Shown piece by piece: positions 5,556 through 14,311 of a DNA stretch of 38,447 nt. Position 1 is the stretch's first letter; every line of letters starts with the position of its first letter. Source of the DNA: Intestinimonas massiliensis (ex Afouda et al. 2020). Lineage in GTDB: Bacteria > Bacillota > Clostridia > Oscillospirales > Oscillospiraceae. The translations under genes were made by a program, and so were the position numbers. Under the pieces are notes generated by a model. The model saw only the letters and a program-made list of their open reading frames with translations, was not told the origin of the DNA and ran no database searches. The stretch is from the NCBI RefSeq assembly GCF_900626285.1, contig NZ_LR131147.1, positions 2,984,940 through 3,023,386 of the forward strand, in the 5' to 3' direction.

Positions 5556-7097
5556 ATGCCGCAGGTCAAACTCATCTCGCCCATCACCAGGCAGGAAATC
5601 CGCAAAATCCGAGTTGCCGCCTATTGCCGGGTATCTTCCAATTCAGCGGATCAGCAGAACTCCTACGCCAACCAGATTCGGGTATATACCAGCCTCATTC
5701 AGAGAAAAAAAGAGTGGGAGCTGGTGGAGATATTCGCTGACGAAGGGCTCTCTGGCATGAACGCACAGAACCGCACCGAATTCCAGCGAATGATCAAGAT
5801 GTGCGAACAGCACCAAATCGACCTGATCGTCACCAAATCCGTCTCCCGTTTCGCCCGAAACGCCAAGGAGTCTCTGGAATATGTCCGGAAGCTGAAATTG
5901 CTCGGCGTGGGGGTGCAGTTTGAGAAAGAGGGAATCTACACCCTGGCCCTCGGAGATGAGATGCTGCTCAATACCTTCTCTGCCATCGCACAGGAGGAGT
6001 CTAAGGCAATTTCCCAGAACCAGCGGCTTTCCATCGTGAAGCGGATGCAGTCTGGGGAATATGTGGACAGCAACGCTCCTTACGGCTTCCGGCTGGTGGA
6101 TAAGGCGCTGGTGGTCTATGAACCGGAGGCGGCCATCGTCCGCATGATGTTCGAAAACTACCTGAGCGGCCAGTCTACATCGGAGATCGCCCGGGATCTC
6201 AACAGCCGCGGCATCAAAACCAAAACCGGGAAATCCACCTGGCGCTCCACCAAGGTGGCATACATCCTTGGAAATGAGCGGTATTGCGGCGATTGCAAAT
6301 ATCAGAAAACCTACCGCGACACCACAGTCCCCTTCAAACAGTTCCGCAATCGAGGCCAAGAGGATATGTTCTATGCCACAATGACGCACGCTCCACTCAT
6401 TGACCGCGATACCTTTGACAAGGTCCAGCTTCTCCTCAAAAAGCGTCATGATGTTTTCGGGAAAACCACAACGCAAAATATTTACCCTCTTACGAGCCGC
6501 ATTCAATGTTCTGAGTGCGGCTCGTATTTTCGCAGGAGGCAGGTTTCCGGGACTGCAAAGTGGGGATGCTCCAAACACATTCAGGATCGTACACAGTGTG
6601 GCTCTAATTACTACAGCGAGGAACGAATCTACGATGCTTTCATCGCTATGGTAAATAAACTTCGGTTCTCTGAGTACGACATTCTTGGGCAGACACTGCT
6701 CAGGCTGGAATCTGCTGAATTGAAGCGAAAACAGAAAAACACGGCCGCAAGGGAGATCAGCCGGAGCATTGCAGATCTGAACGCCAAGTTGGTGATGGTT
6801 GAGCAGCTCCATGCAAAGGGATATCTCAAAGACGAGATCCACAAGGCCCAGGTGCAGGAGATCAATGACCAGCTGCGCCGGCTGAAGCGAGAGCGTCAAT
6901 GTGAATTCTCCTCGGGTATTACCCATATGATAGAGGAACTGACGCGGCTGAAAAAACTGCTGGAAGAGTTCGAGGAACCCCTGGACCGCTTCGATGAGAA
7001 GCTGTTTACTGAGATCGTTCAGGCCATCAGTATCAGCCGCCGAGATGAAATGACCGTCACCCTCATTGGCGGGCTGAGATTCACAGAAATGCTCTGA
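5556..7097 (+). CDS. Large serine recombinase A (catalytic)
   Basis: A 513-residue site-specific recombinase. The resolvase domain (about 18-160) starts AAYCRVSSNS with nucleophile Ser27 and Arg25, and keeps the TKSVSRFARN active-site arginines (about 93-102). It is followed by the recombinase DNA-binding domain (about 175-285), a Cys zinc ribbon (CSECG at 318-322, then C338 and C348), and a coiled coil (about 380-470). Enzymes of this type cut both att sites with 2-bp staggers and integrate or excise DNA. AAAGGAGGG sits six bases before ATG 5556. The next recombinase starts 17 bases after the stop, so the three are one transcript. Confidence 0.92.
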   Translation: MPQVKLISPITRQEIRKIRVAAYCRVSSNSADQQNSYANQIRVYTSLIQRKKEWELVEIFADEGLSGMNAQNRTEFQRMIKMCEQHQIDLIVTKSVSRFARNAKESLEYVRKLKLLGVGVQFEKEGIYTLALGDEMLLNTFSAIAQEESKAISQNQRLSIVKRMQSGEYVDSNAPYGFRLVDKALVVYEPEAAIVRMMFENYLSGQSTSEIARDLNSRGIKTKTGKSTWRSTKVAYILGNERYCGDCKYQKTYRDTTVPFKQFRNRGQEDMFYATMTHAPLIDRDTFDKVQLLLKKRHDVFGKTTTQNIYPLTSRIQCSECGSYFRRRQVSGTAKWGCSKHIQDRTQCGSNYYSEERIYDAFIAMVNKLRFSEYDILGQTLLRLESAELKRKQKNTAAREISRSIADLNAKLVMVEQLHAKGYLKDEIHKAQVQEINDQLRRLKRERQCEFSSGITHMIEELTRLKKLLEEFEEPLDRFDEKLFTEIVQAISISRRDEMTVTLIGGLRFTEML

Positions 7098-7114
7098 TAG
7101 AGAGGAACCTCGCT

Positions 7115-8020
7115 ATGAAGAAGATACGCTATATCCCATATGGTTACACCATGAGAAATGGAAGGACAGTCATCGCACAGGATGAAGCTACGGTTATCCG
7201 CGAGATATTCAGCGCCTACATCAACGGCGCATCCCTCCAAAGTATTGCCGAACTGCTGACTGAGAGGAAGATCCCCTATAGTGAGAGAACGGATGTGTGG
7301 GATAAAGCTCGTATCGCACGAATCATTGGAAACGCCAAATACATTGGCGATGGGGAATATGATCCTATCATTGAAGAAGAGCAGTATGAAGAAGCAGCTG
7401 CCGTAAAAACCGCCCGCCAACGGAATACATTCGAGAAAAATCTGAAGGGGATCGACCTATTTCGAGATCTGGTCCGATGTGAGGAGTGCGGGGCCCCTAT
7501 GCGGCGAAGGGTGAGCAGTAAGCATCGTATTCGGGAGGGTTGGGAGTGCACCAACCCAGACTGCGGTCAGCGCATCCGGATTTCTGATACCCACCTGTTG
7601 GAAAAGGTGACAATCCTGATGAACCGCATCATAGCCAATAGCTATCTCCTCATCCCTCGCCCCAAAAAACGAAAAGAACTGTCGGCGGAAGCTAAGCAGA
7701 TCAACCGGGAAATAGATGCCGAGCTGGAGCGGGATGACCCAAGCGATGCGCTGATTATCGTCAAAACAATCGAAATGGCAGAACGGCTCTATGCTGAGAC
7801 CGATGCCCATCTGCAGATCACCGCATCCATCGCCAGGAAGCGGGTTAGCCTTATGACTCCCCAGGAGGAATTCAGCCCGGCTTACTTTAGTGACATCGCC
7901 GCCTACCTGACGCTTGGCAGCGGAGGAAAGGTGATCCTACATACCAAGACCGATGTCGAGATCGGAGATGAAGAAAATGATTGTAACCAAGATACCCAAG
8001 AAAACAATATCGGTTATTGA
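7115..8020 (+). CDS. Recombinase-family protein without catalytic domain
   Basis: A 301-residue protein that starts directly in the recombinase DNA-binding domain: IPYGYTMRNGRTVIAQDEAT at residues 7-26, then the ARIARIIGNAKYIGD signature near 66-80. It continues through a zinc ribbon (CEECG near 126, CTNPDCG near 146) into a helical tail. There is no resolvase domain and no room for one, since the start has GAGAGGAA upstream and recombinase A ends 17 bases before. It therefore cannot cut DNA by itself. It could bind att DNA and form mixed complexes with the flanking catalytic proteins, or set directionality; this is inference. The last 44 bases overlap the next gene. Confidence 0.85.
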   Translation: MKKIRYIPYGYTMRNGRTVIAQDEATVIREIFSAYINGASLQSIAELLTERKIPYSERTDVWDKARIARIIGNAKYIGDGEYDPIIEEEQYEEAAAVKTARQRNTFEKNLKGIDLFRDLVRCEECGAPMRRRVSSKHRIREGWECTNPDCGQRIRISDTHLLEKVTILMNRIIANSYLLIPRPKKRKELSAEAKQINREIDAELERDDPSDALIIVKTIEMAERLYAETDAHLQITASIARKRVSLMTPQEEFSPAYFSDIAAYLTLGSGGKVILHTKTDVEIGDEENDCNQDTQENNIGY

Positions 8021-9620
8021 GCCAAAACGCTCTCTGATCGTCAACAGGGAGCAGTATCATCAGCGGCGGGTTGCTGCCTACTGCCGGGTATCCACCGACA
8101 GCGAGGAGCAGCTCACATCCTATACCAACCAGAAGAAGGTATATACCGAGATGATTGCCGCTAAATCCGAATGGGAGTTCGCCGGACTCTACGCAGATGA
8201 GGGCATCTCCGGGACACGTGCAGATAAGCGCCCCCAGTTCCAGAAGATGATCAACGACTGCTTGTCTGGGAAAATCGACTATATCATCACGAAATCCGTT
8301 TCCCGCTTCGCCCGTAATACAGTGGACTGCCTGGACCATGTCCGAATGCTCAGGGCAAGAGGGATTGGCATCTACTTCGAGGAGCAAAATATAGACACAC
8401 TGCAAATCGACAGCGAACTCTATCTGGTCATCTACGCAGGGTTCGCACAGTCCGAATCCGAAAGCATCAGCAAGAATGTCACCTGGACTTTTCGTAAGCG
8501 ATTTCAGGAGGGCAAGCCCATATTCAACTATAAGTGCCTTCTGGGATACCGCAAGGGTGCAGACGGAGAACCGGAGATCGTCCCGGAGGAGGCATCCATC
8601 GTGGAGAGGATCTTCAATATGTACCTGTCAGGTGAAACCATCAACCGGATCTCAACCAAACTCAGAGAAGAAAATCTCCAGATACCAGGAAAACGCTTCT
8701 CCTTCTCTGCGAGCATGATTAAGGGTATTCTCCGGAATGAACGATACTGCGGGGACAGCATCCTTCAAAAGACGGTCACAATTGACTGTATTGGTAAGGT
8801 TCGCCGCAAAAACACAGGTGAGGCACCCATGTACTATGTACAGAATAGCCATGTTGGCATCATCAGCCGAGAGCTCTTTCACAAAACGCAGGAAGAACTT
8901 GCCAGGCGGATGAGCCGGGAGCCAAATTCCACCAAAACGGCTACCACAGCCACCGGAAAATACTCCCGGTACGCACTATCCAATGTGATGATCTGCGCCG
9001 AATGCGGAAGTCGATATAAGCGCGTGACCTGGACATCCCGAGGAAAAAAGCGAGTTGTCTGGCGCTGCATCAGCCGCTTAGACTATGGAAAGCGCTACTG
9101 CAAAACCTCGCTCACGGTAGATGAGACCGCCCTCCACGCCGCTATTGTTCGGGCAATCAACCGATTCAACGAGGAAGACGAGTCCACTTATATGGCACTC
9201 ATGCGGGCAACCATTGGTGAAGCAATCGGTCTAACCGGAGGCACAGATGAGATCGACCTGCTCCGGCGGAAAATAGATGGACTGAATCGGAAAATGGTAT
9301 CTCTTATCAATGAGAGCGTGGAAAGCGGGGAGGGTATCGAGAGTCACGAAGCTGAATTCAAAGAACTTTCCGATACCATTGAACTCCTGCAAGGACGGAT
9401 TCAGAAACTCGAAGAAGCACTTGCTTCCGATCAGGTGAATGACAGCCGAATCCTTCAACTACAGCAGATCATCGCCGACCGAGCATCCAAAAAGATGGAG
9501 TACGACGATACCATCGTCCACCAAATGATTGAGTGTGTGAAGGTGTATCCCGACGGGAGACTGGACATTATCTTCGGAGGAGGGTACCTTATCGAAGAAC
9601 GCCCGGAAAAAGAAAGTTGA
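7977..9620 (+). CDS. Large serine recombinase B (catalytic)
   Basis: A 547-residue recombinase with a resolvase domain beginning VAAYCRVSTDSEEQ (Arg37, nucleophile Ser39) and ITKSVSRFARN, a recombinase domain (about 185-290), a zinc ribbon (CAECGSRYKR, then RCISR...YC), and a long coiled coil (about 420-500). The start at 7977 is chosen because GGAG ends nine bases upstream; ATGs at 7953 and 7968 lack a spaced site. It is as different from recombinase A as two family members usually are, so the trio is not a recent duplication. It ends 69 bases before hipB. Confidence 0.9.
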   Translation: MIVTKIPKKTISVIEPKRSLIVNREQYHQRRVAAYCRVSTDSEEQLTSYTNQKKVYTEMIAAKSEWEFAGLYADEGISGTRADKRPQFQKMINDCLSGKIDYIITKSVSRFARNTVDCLDHVRMLRARGIGIYFEEQNIDTLQIDSELYLVIYAGFAQSESESISKNVTWTFRKRFQEGKPIFNYKCLLGYRKGADGEPEIVPEEASIVERIFNMYLSGETINRISTKLREENLQIPGKRFSFSASMIKGILRNERYCGDSILQKTVTIDCIGKVRRKNTGEAPMYYVQNSHVGIISRELFHKTQEELARRMSREPNSTKTATTATGKYSRYALSNVMICAECGSRYKRVTWTSRGKKRVVWRCISRLDYGKRYCKTSLTVDETALHAAIVRAINRFNEEDESTYMALMRATIGEAIGLTGGTDEIDLLRRKIDGLNRKMVSLINESVESGEGIESHEAEFKELSDTIELLQGRIQKLEEALASDQVNDSRILQLQQIIADRASKKMEYDDTIVHQMIECVKVYPDGRLDIIFGGGYLIEERPEKES

Positions 9621-9635
9621 TAACTTCAGATATAA

Positions 9636-9667
9636 TTGACATAATCGCCGAAATAATATAGTATAAT
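9636..9667 (+). promoter_or_regulatory. Possible hipBA promoter
   Basis: TTGACA (9636-9641) and TATAAT (9662-9667) occur in an A/T-rich gap just upstream of hipB, but the spacing is 20 bases; TATAGT at 9657 gives 15. A promoter is likely, its exact elements are uncertain. Confidence 0.4.
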
Positions 9668-9689
9668 TTATGTTAGGAGGCGATTGTGC

Positions 9690-10010
9690 ATGGCAAAAAA
9701 AGCTGCGGTCATCATGCCGCAAACACGGGAGATCCTGGCACAGATGGGTGAGCAGATCCGCCTGGCCCGCCTGCGCAGGAAGTTGAGCCTGGAATTGGTA
9801 GCAGAGCGTGCCGGGATCAGCCGAGCCACTCTGATATCCATTGAGAAAGGCACCCCTACGGTATCCATCGGCTCCTATGCCGCTGTGCTGCACGCATTAA
9901 ACAATATGGACAGCGACCTGCTGCTTATTGCAAAAGATGATGAATTCGGCAGGAAGCTACAAGATCTGGCGCTGCCCACCAGACGGCGGGCACCCAAGAA
10001 AGGAGAGTAG
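9690..10010 (+). CDS. hipB: HipB-like XRE antitoxin
   Basis: A 106-residue protein with an XRE helix-turn-helix (about 15-75: GEQIRLARLRRKLSLELVAE, then AGISRATLISIEKGTPTVSI) and a basic C-terminal tail. Position directly before a HipA kinase, with a three-base gap, identifies it as the HipB-type antitoxin, which binds HipA and represses the pair. AGGAGG ends nine bases before ATG 9690. The gene name is by family and context. Confidence 0.8.
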   Translation: MAKKAAVIMPQTREILAQMGEQIRLARLRRKLSLELVAERAGISRATLISIEKGTPTVSIGSYAAVLHALNNMDSDLLLIAKDDEFGRKLQDLALPTRRRAPKKGE

Positions 10011-10013
10011 CCC

Positions 10014-11270
10014 ATGGCGCAGGACGAAAAGACCATCTATGTATATGAAAATTGGCGTGGAGAGGCACCCACTCTGCTGGGGCGGCTGCGCTGCGGCTTC
10101 GTCCGCGGACAGGAAACCTTTTCCTTTGAGTATGATCCAGCCTGGCTGTCATCCGCCGAGAGTTCCTTCTCTCTGGACCCGGATCTGGCTCTTTACCGCG
10201 GGCGGCAGTATGTGCCGCTGAACAAGCAGCTCTTTGGCCTGTTTTCCGACTCCTGTCCGGATCGCTGGGGGCGTCTGCTGATGAAGCGCAAGGAGGCCAT
10301 CGACGCTCGCAAAGAGGACCGCAAGCCCCGTAAGCTCACCGAGAGCGACTTCCTGTTGGGGGTCTACGATGAATCCCGTATGGGTGCGCTGCGGTTCAGC
10401 TTGGAAGAAGGGGGCGAATTTCTTTCGAACGATAAAGCGTTTGCGACGCCTCCATGGGTAAACCTTCGGACGCTGGAAAACGCCTCTATCGCTTTCGAGA
10501 GCGATGAGAGCGGCCTGAATGAAAAATGGCTGCGTGAGCTTCTGGCCCCCGGCTCCTCCTTGGGAGGCGCAAGACCCAAAGCGACGGTGCAGGCCACGGA
10601 TGGCGCCTTGTGGATCGCCAAGTTCCCTTCCAAGCATGATGAATATAACAGCGGCGCATGGGAGAAGGTCGTCCATGACCTGGCACGGCTCTGCGGGCTG
10701 GATGTTCCGGAATCCAAATTGGAGACATTCTCCAAGACCGGCAGCACCTTTCTTGTCAAGCGATTTGACCGAAACGGCAGCCGTCGCATCCACTTCGCCT
10801 CCGCCATGACCCTGCTGGGCAAGACCGATGGAGCCTCGGCAGCGGACGGAAGCAGCTATCTGGATCTGGCGGCGTTCATCCGGGCCAACGGGGCATCACC
10901 CCGGCAGGATCTGGCCGAGCTGTGGAAGCGGATCGTGTTCAGCATGGCGGTATCCAATACTGACGACCACCTGCGCAACCATGGTTTCCTTCTGACACCC
11001 ACCGGCTGGCGGCTGGCCCCTCTCTATGATGTGAACCCAGTCCCCTCGGGGGACCGGCTTTCCCTCAATGTGAGTGAGTATGATAACACCATTGACTTGG
11101 AACTGGCTCTGGAAGTAGCCGATTATTTCGGCCTTGCCCCGCAGGAAGCGGAACAGGCTGCAGAGGAGGTCTGCAAAACAGTATCCGGACACTGGGAACG
11201 GCTGGCCGGGCAGTATGGTCTCAGCCGGGGAGCGATAGAGTATATGCGCCCCGCCTTTTCCCTTCCATGA
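10014..11270 (+). CDS. hipA: HipA-like serine/threonine kinase toxin
   Basis: A 418-residue protein of normal HipA length. Visible motifs: N-subdomain with PLNKQLFGLFSDSCPDRWGR (about 68-87); Gly-rich nucleotide loop SSLGGARPKA (181-190); lysine in LWIAKFPSK; catalytic loop SNTDDHLRNHGF (314-325); metal-binding APLYDVNP (335-342). All key kinase residues appear intact. In E. coli, HipA phosphorylates glutamyl-tRNA synthetase and induces dormancy; the target here is unknown. AAAGGAGAG precedes the ATG. As part of the island it may act as an addiction module. A shared terminator separates it from the convergent minus-strand operon. Confidence 0.88.
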   Translation: MAQDEKTIYVYENWRGEAPTLLGRLRCGFVRGQETFSFEYDPAWLSSAESSFSLDPDLALYRGRQYVPLNKQLFGLFSDSCPDRWGRLLMKRKEAIDARKEDRKPRKLTESDFLLGVYDESRMGALRFSLEEGGEFLSNDKAFATPPWVNLRTLENASIAFESDESGLNEKWLRELLAPGSSLGGARPKATVQATDGALWIAKFPSKHDEYNSGAWEKVVHDLARLCGLDVPESKLETFSKTGSTFLVKRFDRNGSRRIHFASAMTLLGKTDGASAADGSSYLDLAAFIRANGASPRQDLAELWKRIVFSMAVSNTDDHLRNHGFLLTPTGWRLAPLYDVNPVPSGDRLSLNVSEYDNTIDLELALEVADYFGLAPQEAEQAAEEVCKTVSGHWERLAGQYGLSRGAIEYMRPAFSLP

Positions 11271-11278
11271 TAAGATCA

Positions 11279-11320
11279 CAAACGGACGATTCCTGGTGGA
11301 ACCGTCCGTTTGCTTATTCT
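11279..11320. terminator. Hairpin between convergent genes
   Basis: Perfect 10-bp stem CAAACGGACG (11279-11288) with CGTCCGTTTG (11303-11312). TTATTCTTT follows on plus. It lies between the hipA stop and the stop of the minus-strand DUF6551-like gene and probably ends both. Confidence 0.65.
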
Positions 11321-12183
11321 TTGGCGGCTCCCTCAAAAGAGTCCCCGCCCTCATCCTCGTCCATATCCGTATCAATGTCCAGTCCTTCATTGTTCCCCAC
11401 ATTCTTCTCGTAGAGCTTGGTCCATTTAAGCGGATATTTGCATTTGCGGTTATAGGCCAGAAGCATCGCCTCGGCATAGCCCATAGAACCGGGGCGTCGT
11501 TCCTTGGCTGTCCTCGAAAGCAGCTTGACCGACATTTCCCCCACTTTTTCCTTGAAGGTTTCATCTTTCAATGTGTCGCCAAAGGTGTATACCAATCTGG
11601 CGATTCCGTTGAGCATATTGGCGGACAGCGAATTCATATCGCCCTCCCATGTGCCTACGCAGAGTCTGAGTGTTCGATCAAGTACGTGGTAACCGAACCG
11701 CTCATATATATTTTCAAGCGTAGAGACAGCACAGACAACGCCATAGTTTCTGACCTGGCCAATGGAAAGAGAATAAGACTCTACCAGATCTTTGATCATA
11801 AGCTGCTCCTGATTCCCGGCTTCCACATTTGCCATAAACACTTCATAGGGACGGAGCGGTTTGACAAACTTCATCTGGTTGGCGAAGATATCTGCCTCGT
11901 GCTCGTAGTTCAGATCATCGTATATCATGCACCAGACTGGCGTTTCACGAGAGCCAGAGGCCAGGGCGACGATCTCCACCGTGTGCTGGCCATTGAAGAC
12001 ATAGTTGACCCCATTTCGACGGCTCACCTTCACAGGGTTGATCTGATACAGATCAAAGTGTGCCGCAGCATTCAGCACATGCTGTTCGGAAATATTCCTC
12101 TGGTACTCCTGATTGGATACGAGGTTCTTGATGGGAATCTGTTCGAAGTGAACATTGGGAACAAACATACTATAATCTTCCAT
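11314..12183 (-). CDS. ParB-like / DUF6551-type protein
   Basis: A 289-residue protein whose first 90 residues resemble a ParB/Srx-type N-domain: IPIKNLVSNQEYQRNISEQH, then NPVKVSRRNGVNYVFNGQHT. I recognise the NGQHTVEIV signature as that of the DUF6551 family. The rest is helical, with an acidic C-terminal tail (DIDTDMDEDEGGD). ParB-like folds bind DNA and CTP or cut DNA; which applies here is unknown. Its ATG overlaps the stop of the preceding ParB-like gene by one base, and it is the last gene of the six-gene minus-strand operon. Confidence 0.7.
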   Translation of the reverse strand: MEDYSMFVPNVHFEQIPIKNLVSNQEYQRNISEQHVLNAAAHFDLYQINPVKVSRRNGVNYVFNGQHTVEIVALASGSRETPVWCMIYDDLNYEHEADIFANQMKFVKPLRPYEVFMANVEAGNQEQLMIKDLVESYSLSIGQVRNYGVVCAVSTLENIYERFGYHVLDRTLRLCVGTWEGDMNSLSANMLNGIARLVYTFGDTLKDETFKEKVGEMSVKLLSRTAKERRPGSMGYAEAMLLAYNRKCKYPLKWTKLYEKNVGNNEGLDIDTDMDEDEGGDSFEGAAKE

Positions 12184-13136
12184 TAGGATTCCCCCTCAAT
12201 TGCATTGAGCATTTCCTGGATTTTTCCTTCTAATTCAGTCAACGCCGCCAAGAGGTTTTGTCTGGCAGCAGGTGAGATTGCTTCCAAATGTGCCATGGAC
12301 TTTGTCCGGTCGATGGAGCTCATCCAGGAGGGGATCGTAAGAGTAAGTCCAGCAACTTCCGCATCCGGGTCATAGGCGGGCATCGTCTTGATTGCCGGCT
12401 GCTCTGCCGCCGCTGTGCCGGGCTTGGCAGAAGCGTCGGAATAAAGGCATCGTCTCGATTCACTGTAACGAGCGAAAGCATAGGGATTTTTTCCGATTTT
12501 TTTACTAAGTGCTTTCAATTCTTCGGGTTCCATTTCTGATAGAGCAACGATATTTTCGAAAGAAATCTTATATGCCCCGGAAAGAATGTGCGGAACAAGC
12601 TCAGGAGCATTTTGTTCAATGGTATCTAATGCTGCACTGTATTTCGCATATTTCTGTACGGTTGCGCCGGACACATGATACTTCCTTCCCAGCCGGGCTG
12701 CTGTTCGCCGGCCGCTCTCTTCATCTATTGGGCGGCCTCTCCCCACAGCAATGTTGGGGTTCGGACGGTACTGATTATAGCCATTCCTATTTCGCTGTAC
12801 TTTCTTTTCCACTTCATATTGTTTCCCAATCAGATATTTCCTGGTTTCTTCTGAGATGTTGCGGCGTCCGAGTTGGTTCGCACAGATCCAGGCGATGGCA
12901 GCATCTCTGCTTGGAAAATCCAGCTCCTTGACTCCATAAGGAATGCGCATTTTATTGCATATTTCATAGCGATTATGACCGTCGATGATGGTATCATTCC
13001 ATGCGATGATATCTTCCCGGCATCCTTCCACGACCAGATTCAGCTCCAGCTGCCGGTATTCCTCCCGGCGAAGTGGACGAATCAAGTTTTTGAATTCCGG
13101 ATCGATGTTAAGCTGCCTAAATGCTTTCTCTGTCAT
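12183..13136 (-). CDS. ParB-like nuclease-domain protein
   Basis: A 317-residue protein. The N-terminal third contains a ParB/sulfiredoxin-type fold with IIAWNDTIIDGHNRYEICNK (the DGHNR box) and DFPSRDAAIAWICANQLGRRN, typical of phage and plasmid ParB-like proteins. A central basic HTH-like part (RTAARLGRKYHVSGATVQKY) should bind DNA, and the C-terminus is a helical region. The start at 13136 has AGGAGG upstream; the extension to 13211 would run into the previous gene. It overlaps the previous gene by 20 bases. A role in segregation or in att-site handling by the recombinase of the same operon is inferred. Confidence 0.75.
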   Translation of the reverse strand: MTEKAFRQLNIDPEFKNLIRPLRREEYRQLELNLVVEGCREDIIAWNDTIIDGHNRYEICNKMRIPYGVKELDFPSRDAAIAWICANQLGRRNISEETRKYLIGKQYEVEKKVQRNRNGYNQYRPNPNIAVGRGRPIDEESGRRTAARLGRKYHVSGATVQKYAKYSAALDTIEQNAPELVPHILSGAYKISFENIVALSEMEPEELKALSKKIGKNPYAFARYSESRRCLYSDASAKPGTAAAEQPAIKTMPAYDPDAEVAGLTLTIPSWMSSIDRTKSMAHLEAISPAARQNLLAALTELEGKIQEMLNAIEGES

Positions 13137-13515
13137 GTAGCCTCCTGCGTTCCAGCTGTTTGACGGTTTTGAGGGAAAAATATGCGACCCGGTTGACTTG
13201 ATCGATCTCACCGGTCAGCTGGTAATTAAATCTCAGGTCAAAGCCACCCAGCAGTTCGGAAAAGTTTTTGATAAGGATCGTACTATAGAATTCTATAGAC
13301 TGCTGGGATGTACTTGACATCCGAACCTTGTTTGCGGTCCCGCCTGAAATAGGTTTGTCCGATCCGAGAACGGCGATATACAGTTCTTCAGGGTTTACCA
13401 GGAATTGCACATACGCAGGATTCTTCAAGAGACGAATCGTTTGCCGGTGGATTCGAATCCGGTTTCGCGCAGGGTCCAGCGTTAAGTAAGCCTGCAATTG
13501 ATTTTCATGATTCAT
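13117..13515 (-). CDS. Small paralogue of the recombinase C-terminal domain
   Basis: A 132-residue protein of no named family. Its pattern is shared with its two upstream neighbours: VQFLVNPEELYIAVLGS (about 36-52) then a GGFDLRFNYQLTG segment (90-102) and a FSL strand. The next protein has VQVLVNQESRILAIR...GWNLDYRYKLLG...FDL and the recombinase has VELLVNPVEMKFAVR...GWSPDLKYRIAG...FDV. It is the shortest version, lacking the C-terminal FG..HQ motif. GGGAGG is eight bases before ATG 13515, which overlaps the previous gene by 11 bases. Likely a subunit working with the recombinase. Confidence 0.65.
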   Translation of the reverse strand: MNHENQLQAYLTLDPARNRIRIHRQTIRLLKNPAYVQFLVNPEELYIAVLGSDKPISGGTANKVRMSSTSQQSIEFYSTILIKNFSELLGGFDLRFNYQLTGEIDQVNRVAYFSLKTVKQLERRRLHDRESI

Positions 13516-14311
13516 GTCCTTGTCCTCCCAAAACGGACTTACTACCAGTATCAGAGGCAGCCTCGTCTGACTGCTCTGATGCAGCAGGAGCGATGTTATC
13601 GCGCAACCCATATACAGCATATCCTTCAAAAATGTCTACCTGCATAGATTTCTGATGTTCCCGGAACGGGAGTCCAAACTGCGTCTTCCAGCCCTCCGGA
13701 AACACGGGAGTTCGAGAAGACTTGGGCTTCTGGCCGTCTTTTTGCACCCGCTGATACACTTCGGTCGCTGTGAGATCAAATGCGATGAGCCACTCATCCC
13801 TGGCATGGATTATCCGCCCGAGGAGCTTATATCGATAGTCCAGATTCCAGCCCATCAGTGAAAACACTTTGGCGAAAAAAATCTTGCAGGTGATCTGTTT
13901 CGGTTTGCGTCTGCCGGAGCCGTTGGTGCACCAGGCGCAGGCATCCCGATCTTCCGCCCGACAGGGACGGATCGCCAAGATCCTGCTCTCCTGATTGACC
14001 AATACCTGCACATAATCAACTTGTGGGAAGCGGTTCAGGCAGGCGGTATTTACATAAAATTTGTAATTGTTGAACGTTACAGACGGCTCATTAATATGGG
14101 CGAAGAACTCACGGCGTACCACTTGGTAGCCATCGTAGTTAAAGTCACCGGCCATCTCCAGAACCTCATCACTACTGCTGTTTGCGGGAGAAACTGCCGG
14201 TTCCGCTTTTTCTAATTCAGCAGACGGAACAATATCCAAATGCCCGTCCTCCAGGGAACGAAGCATTCCGGCGATTACGCCGCCGGTATTTTCCCGACTT
14301 TCTTCAAACAT
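13505..14311 (-). CDS. Stand-alone version of the recombinase C-terminal domain
   Basis: A 268-residue protein without catalytic motif. Residues 55-190 and 205-235 line up by eye with the C-terminal 230 residues of the adjacent recombinase: F-N/D-x2-G-Y/F-x-V/I-x-R-x-EFF; LVNxExxxxAxR; GWxxDxxYxLxG; FDLxxxE; and PEGWKTQFGLPFREHQKS against PEEWIGSFGKQYYLHQQS. It has extra Cys residues (CAWC) absent from the recombinase copy. AAGGAGGA lies upstream of ATG 14311, whose ATG abuts the recombinase stop. Function unknown; a DNA- or protein-binding partner of the recombinase is inferred. Confidence 0.7.
   Translation of the reverse strand: MFEESRENTGGVIAGMLRSLEDGHLDIVPSAELEKAEPAVSPANSSSDEVLEMAGDFNYDGYQVVRREFFAHINEPSVTFNNYKFYVNTACLNRFPQVDYVQVLVNQESRILAIRPCRAEDRDACAWCTNGSGRRKPKQITCKIFFAKVFSLMGWNLDYRYKLLGRIIHARDEWLIAFDLTATEVYQRVQKDGQKPKSSRTPVFPEGWKTQFGLPFREHQKSMQVDIFEGYAVYGLRDNIAPAASEQSDEAASDTGSKSVLGGQGHES

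Noticed and set aside
5643..6926. 427-codon minus-strand frame
   Set aside because: Antisense to recombinase A, which has all catalytic motifs and a ribosome binding site.
11296..12186. 296-codon plus-strand frame
   Set aside because: Exact antisense of the DUF6551-type gene, whose start overlaps the upstream operon gene.
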